7,166 bases of DNA from Erysipelotrichaceae bacterium (lineage in GTDB: Bacteria > Bacillota_I > Bacilli_A > Erysipelotrichales > Erysipelotrichaceae), in NCBI GenBank assembly GCA_024681275.1, contig JAILBD010000203.1:1-7166 (forward strand), in the 5' to 3' direction. Of this stretch, positions 5,027 to 7,166 are shown one piece after another. The notes beneath the pieces are model-generated. The model worked only from the letters and a program-made list of their open reading frames with translations, was not told where the DNA came from and did not search any database. Made by a program: the position numbers and the translations under genes. Each line of letters begins with the position of its first letter. The stretch's first letter is position 1.

Positions 5027-6124
5027 ATGACAAAGAAGGAAAGAGAGATACTGGAGATCATCAAAGCGGATCCAACGATCGAACAAAGTGAGATCGCCGA
5101 GCTTTTGCATATATCGAGGTCGACGGTCGCCGTTCACATCTCTTCGTTGATCAGGCAGGGTCTGCTGATGGGAAAAGGCTACATCATCAATGAAGAGCCT
5201 TATGTGCTGGGGATCGGCGCTTCCAATGTGGATATCTACGGCAAGTCGCGGATCCGGATCCGCATGCATTATGATCACCCGGCTGACATCATCTCTTCCG
5301 TAGGCGGTGTCATGCACAACATCATCACCAATTACGCGATGCTTGGCCTAAGGACGAGGATGATCACGGCTTACGGGGATGATGCTTACGGAAAGATGAT
5401 CGTTGAGGATTTTCGGAAGAATCAGATCGATATCTCCGATTCCCTGATGGTGAAGGGCAGATCTTCCGGCATCTTCATGCAGGTCCAGGATGAAAACAAC
5501 GACATGTTCCTGGCGATCTGTGACATGTTCGTACTGGAGGAGCTGACTCCGGAATTCCTTTTCAGCAAGGAGAACGTCATCGCCAATGCCAGACTGGTGG
5601 TCATCGATCCTTCCCTGTCTGAGGCTTCGATCGAGACGGTCATCGGCTTATGCAAGGGAAAGACACCTCTGTACATGGATCCGATCTCGGATAATTTCGC
5701 TTTGAAGATGAAGCCTTATGTCGCAGATATGGATCTGGTCAAGCCCAACCGGAGCGAACTGGCCAATCTTTCCGGCATGAAGACGGATGATTTGAAAGAT
5801 GTGGAAAGGGCTTGTGAAGCGCTTCTGAACAGAGGCTTGAAAAAGGTCGTCACTTCTCTGGGAAAAGATGGTATCTTGTATATGGATGGGGATAGAAAGA
5901 TCCTCAGAAGATTCAAAGAAGAAAAGAAGATGGTCAATGCTTCCGGAGCCGGTGATGCCCTGATGGCAGCGCTGATCTATGGGGAAGTGATGGGCCTGGA
6001 AGTTGAAGAGACCATAGACTACGCTCTGGCAGCCGGTATCGCGGCAGTCAGGTCGGAAACGACGATCAATGAAAACATGTCCATCGGTTTACTGGATGAG
6101 ATCATAAAGGAGAACAGAAAATGA
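5027..6124 (+). CDS. psuK: HTH-PfkB sugar kinase, probable pseudouridine kinase
   Basis: Cytosolic ribokinase-family enzyme, 365 residues, likely phosphorylating pseudouridine at the 5' position. Residues 1-52 form a winged helix (KEREILEIIKADPTIEQSEI, then HISRSTVAVHISSLIRQGL). The kinase domain runs from about residue 59 (VLGIGASNVDIYG) to the end. GG at 93-94 with NYAMLGLRTRMITAYGDDAYG (102-122) is the PfkB substrate/lid region. VKPNRSEL (238-245) and NASGAGDALMAA (304-315), with catalytic Asp310, are the conserved C-terminal motifs. The 4-base overlap with psuG is the main reason to call it pseudouridine kinase; other PfkB sugars remain possible. The ATG at 5027 is the first in frame (a stop lies at 5012-5014) and is needed to keep the HTH, but no Shine-Dalgarno precedes it. 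The HTH suggests that it also regulates transcription, perhaps of its own promoter region. Confidence 0.85.
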   Translation: MTKKEREILEIIKADPTIEQSEIAELLHISRSTVAVHISSLIRQGLLMGKGYIINEEPYVLGIGASNVDIYGKSRIRIRMHYDHPADIISSVGGVMHNIITNYAMLGLRTRMITAYGDDAYGKMIVEDFRKNQIDISDSLMVKGRSSGIFMQVQDENNDMFLAICDMFVLEELTPEFLFSKENVIANARLVVIDPSLSEASIETVIGLCKGKTPLYMDPISDNFALKMKPYVADMDLVKPNRSELANLSGMKTDDLKDVERACEALLNRGLKKVVTSLGKDGILYMDGDRKILRRFKEEKKMVNASGAGDALMAALIYGEVMGLEVEETIDYALAAGIAAVRSETTINENMSIGLLDEIIKENRK

Positions 6125-7038
6125 ATTATCAGAAATACTTGTCGATCACGCCCGAGATCAAAGAGGCACTGGAAAACGGAAAGCCGATCGTGGCACTGGA
6201 GTCTACGATCCTTTCTCATGGCATGCCTTATCCGGAGAACATTGAATTTGCCCACAAGGTGGAAGAGATCATCAGAAGTGAAGGTGCGATCCCGGCTACG
6301 CTGGCTATCATCGGCGGCAAGCTGAAGGTCGGTCTGAATGCAGAGGAGCTCGAGCTCATGTGCAAGGGCAAGGATATCGCCAAGGCTTCCAGAAGAGATG
6401 TGGCCGTCTATCTGGCGAATGGTCAGACAGCGGCGACGACTGTCGCTACGACGATGCTGATCGCGGATCTGGCGGGAATCAGAGTCTTTGCGACCGGCGG
6501 CATCGGTGGTGTCCACAGAGGCGCGCAGGAGACCATGGACATCTCTGCAGATCTGCAGGAGCTCGCTCACACCAATGTGTGTGTCGTTTCTGCCGGCTGC
6601 AAGTCCATTCTGGATATCGGCCTGACTCTGGAGTATCTGGAGACTTTCGGTGTTCCGGTGCTGGGCTATCAGACCAAAGACTTCCCTTGTTTCTATTGCC
6701 GGACTTCCGGCTTCGGTGTCGATTATGAAGTCAAGGATGCCGAAGAGGTCGCACAGATCCTTAAGACGAAGTGGGATCTGGGGCTTGATGGCGGTGTCAT
6801 CGTCGGCAATCCGATCCCTGAGGAATATTCCATGGATCATGAGGTCATCGACAAGGTCATCGACAAGGCACTGGAGATGGCGAAAGAAAAGGGCATCCAT
6901 GGCAAGGCTACGACGCCGTTCCTGCTGGCGACGATCAAGGAGCTCACCGGTGGGGATTCGCTGGCTTCCAATCTGCAGCTGGCTTACAATAACGCCAGAG
7001 TCGCATCGAGGATCGCGATCGCTTACGCAAAACAGTAA
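6121..7038 (+). CDS. psuG: pseudouridine-5'-phosphate glycosidase
   Basis: Cytosolic enzyme, 305 residues, that breaks the C-C glycosidic bond of pseudouridine 5'-phosphate to yield uracil and ribose 5-phosphate. Near-continuous family sequence is visible: VALESTILSHGMPYPEN (24-40) with Glu27, ATLAIIGGKLKVGL (59-72), KASRRD (88-93) with Lys88, ATGGIGGVHRGA (124-135) with His132, MDISADLQEL (139-148) with the metal-ligand Asp140, SAGCKSILDIGLTLEYLE (157-174) with Lys161 as the ribose Schiff-base lysine, and TPFLLA...LTGGDSLASN (265-284). The offset to the E. coli enzyme as I remember it is about 4-5 residues throughout, and the length is normal. The start at 6121 has AAGGAG at 6107-6112, 8 bases away, and overlaps the kinase stop as ATGA. 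This gives a strong independent ribosome site as well as coupling. A terminator follows 7 bases after the stop. Confidence 0.97.
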   Translation: MNYQKYLSITPEIKEALENGKPIVALESTILSHGMPYPENIEFAHKVEEIIRSEGAIPATLAIIGGKLKVGLNAEELELMCKGKDIAKASRRDVAVYLANGQTAATTVATTMLIADLAGIRVFATGGIGGVHRGAQETMDISADLQELAHTNVCVVSAGCKSILDIGLTLEYLETFGVPVLGYQTKDFPCFYCRTSGFGVDYEVKDAEEVAQILKTKWDLGLDGGVIVGNPIPEEYSMDHEVIDKVIDKALEMAKEKGIHGKATTPFLLATIKELTGGDSLASNLQLAYNNARVASRIAIAYAKQ

Positions 7039-7045
7039 GGTGATC

Positions 7046-7078
7046 AAAAACAGAAGAGATGAAACTCTTCTGTTTTTT
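7046..7078 (+). terminator. strong intrinsic terminator after psuG
   Basis: CAGAAGAG (7051-7058) pairs perfectly with CTCTTCTG (7065-7072) around the loop ATGAAA. A run of A before the stem (7046-7050) and six T after it (7073-7078) extend the helix and supply the U-tract. This closes the kinase/psuG operon. Confidence 0.92.
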
Positions 7079-7092
7079 GTGTTTCGTCTCTT

Positions 7093-7121
7093 TTGACCCG
7101 TTTGTTTTCCCAGAATATAAC
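7093..7121 (+). promoter_or_regulatory. promoter for a gene at or beyond the right edge
   Basis: TTGACC (7093-7098) is followed after exactly 17 bases by TATAAC (7116-7121); each hexamer matches consensus at 5 of 6. A TATAAT also occurs at 7143-7148. An ATG at 7158 (reading M-I-K before the sequence ends) could be the start of the downstream gene, but only a weak GAG precedes it, so I do not call a CDS. Confidence 0.55.
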
Positions 7122-7166
7122 GGGATAGGCTTCGAATCATTATATAATAGAGTTGCTATGATCAAA

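Noticed and set aside
6019..7140. Long open frame on the minus strand opposite psuG
   Set aside because: It lies almost wholly opposite a clear psuG gene, runs through the psuG terminator, has no ribosome site or family motifs, and its composition is what the antisense of a codon-biased gene produces.
7143..7166. TATAAT at 7143 with a gene starting at ATG 7158
   Set aside because: The -10 would be 9 bases from the ATG, leaving almost no leader, no -35 fits, and only three codons are visible, so I call neither a promoter nor a CDS.
1..7166. Mobile element, prophage, CRISPR or RNA gene
   Set aside because: I found no transposase or integrase, no paired terminal repeats, no spaced repeat array and no tRNA- or rRNA-like segment. 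The longest gene-free stretches are about 150 and 141 bases and are explained by terminators and promoters.

Overview
The window looks like chromosomal DNA of a mid-GC member of the Bacillota. The evidence is AAGGAG/GGGAGG Shine-Dalgarno sites, tight operons with TAATG and ATGA overlaps, a YtrA-type GntR regulator with its ABC transporter, and a pseudouridine kinase carrying an N-terminal winged helix. A low-GC Gram-positive lineage such as the Erysipelotrichales would fit, but that placement is inference and the sequence alone does not prove it. I see no phage, transposon, CRISPR, tRNA or rRNA features, and no gene looks broken.

Left part (1-620): a single 152-residue gene resembling the Imm-5-like 'putative immunity protein' family, closed by a small terminator. 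Next (627-3224) is a four-gene operon. It has a TTGACA promoter overlaid by a tandem repeat that ends in a 22-bp palindrome (the likely autoregulatory operator). The genes are a YtrA-like GntR repressor, an ABC ATPase, a six-helix permease and a membrane-anchored monofunctional peptidoglycan glycosyltransferase (GT51). The three junctions overlap by 1, 7 and 1 bases, so the genes should be translated as a coupled unit. The gene content points to a cell-envelope stress or envelope-assembly module.

Middle (3217-4885, minus strand): a nucleoside hydrolase followed 4 bases later by deoC (deoxyribose-phosphate aldolase). This pair converges on the envelope operon, and the two transcripts share one bidirectional terminator that covers the deoC stop codon. 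Right part (4886-7078): a 141-bp divergent control region, then an HTH-PfkB kinase (probable pseudouridine kinase) overlapping psuG (pseudouridine-5'-phosphate glycosidase) by 4 bases, with a strong terminator. The right half is thus a nucleoside-salvage island: pseudouridine is phosphorylated and split to uracil and ribose 5-phosphate, ordinary nucleosides are hydrolysed to base and sugar, and deoxyribose 5-phosphate is cleaved to acetaldehyde and glyceraldehyde 3-phosphate. No transporter for these substrates lies inside the window. The last 88 bases hold a promoter for a gene that begins at or beyond the right edge.

No wholly new system is evident. The points most worth a second look are the GT51 enzyme bound into a YtrA-type operon with altered motif residues, the tandem operator in front of it, and the compact divergent promoter region that the HTH-kinase may control.
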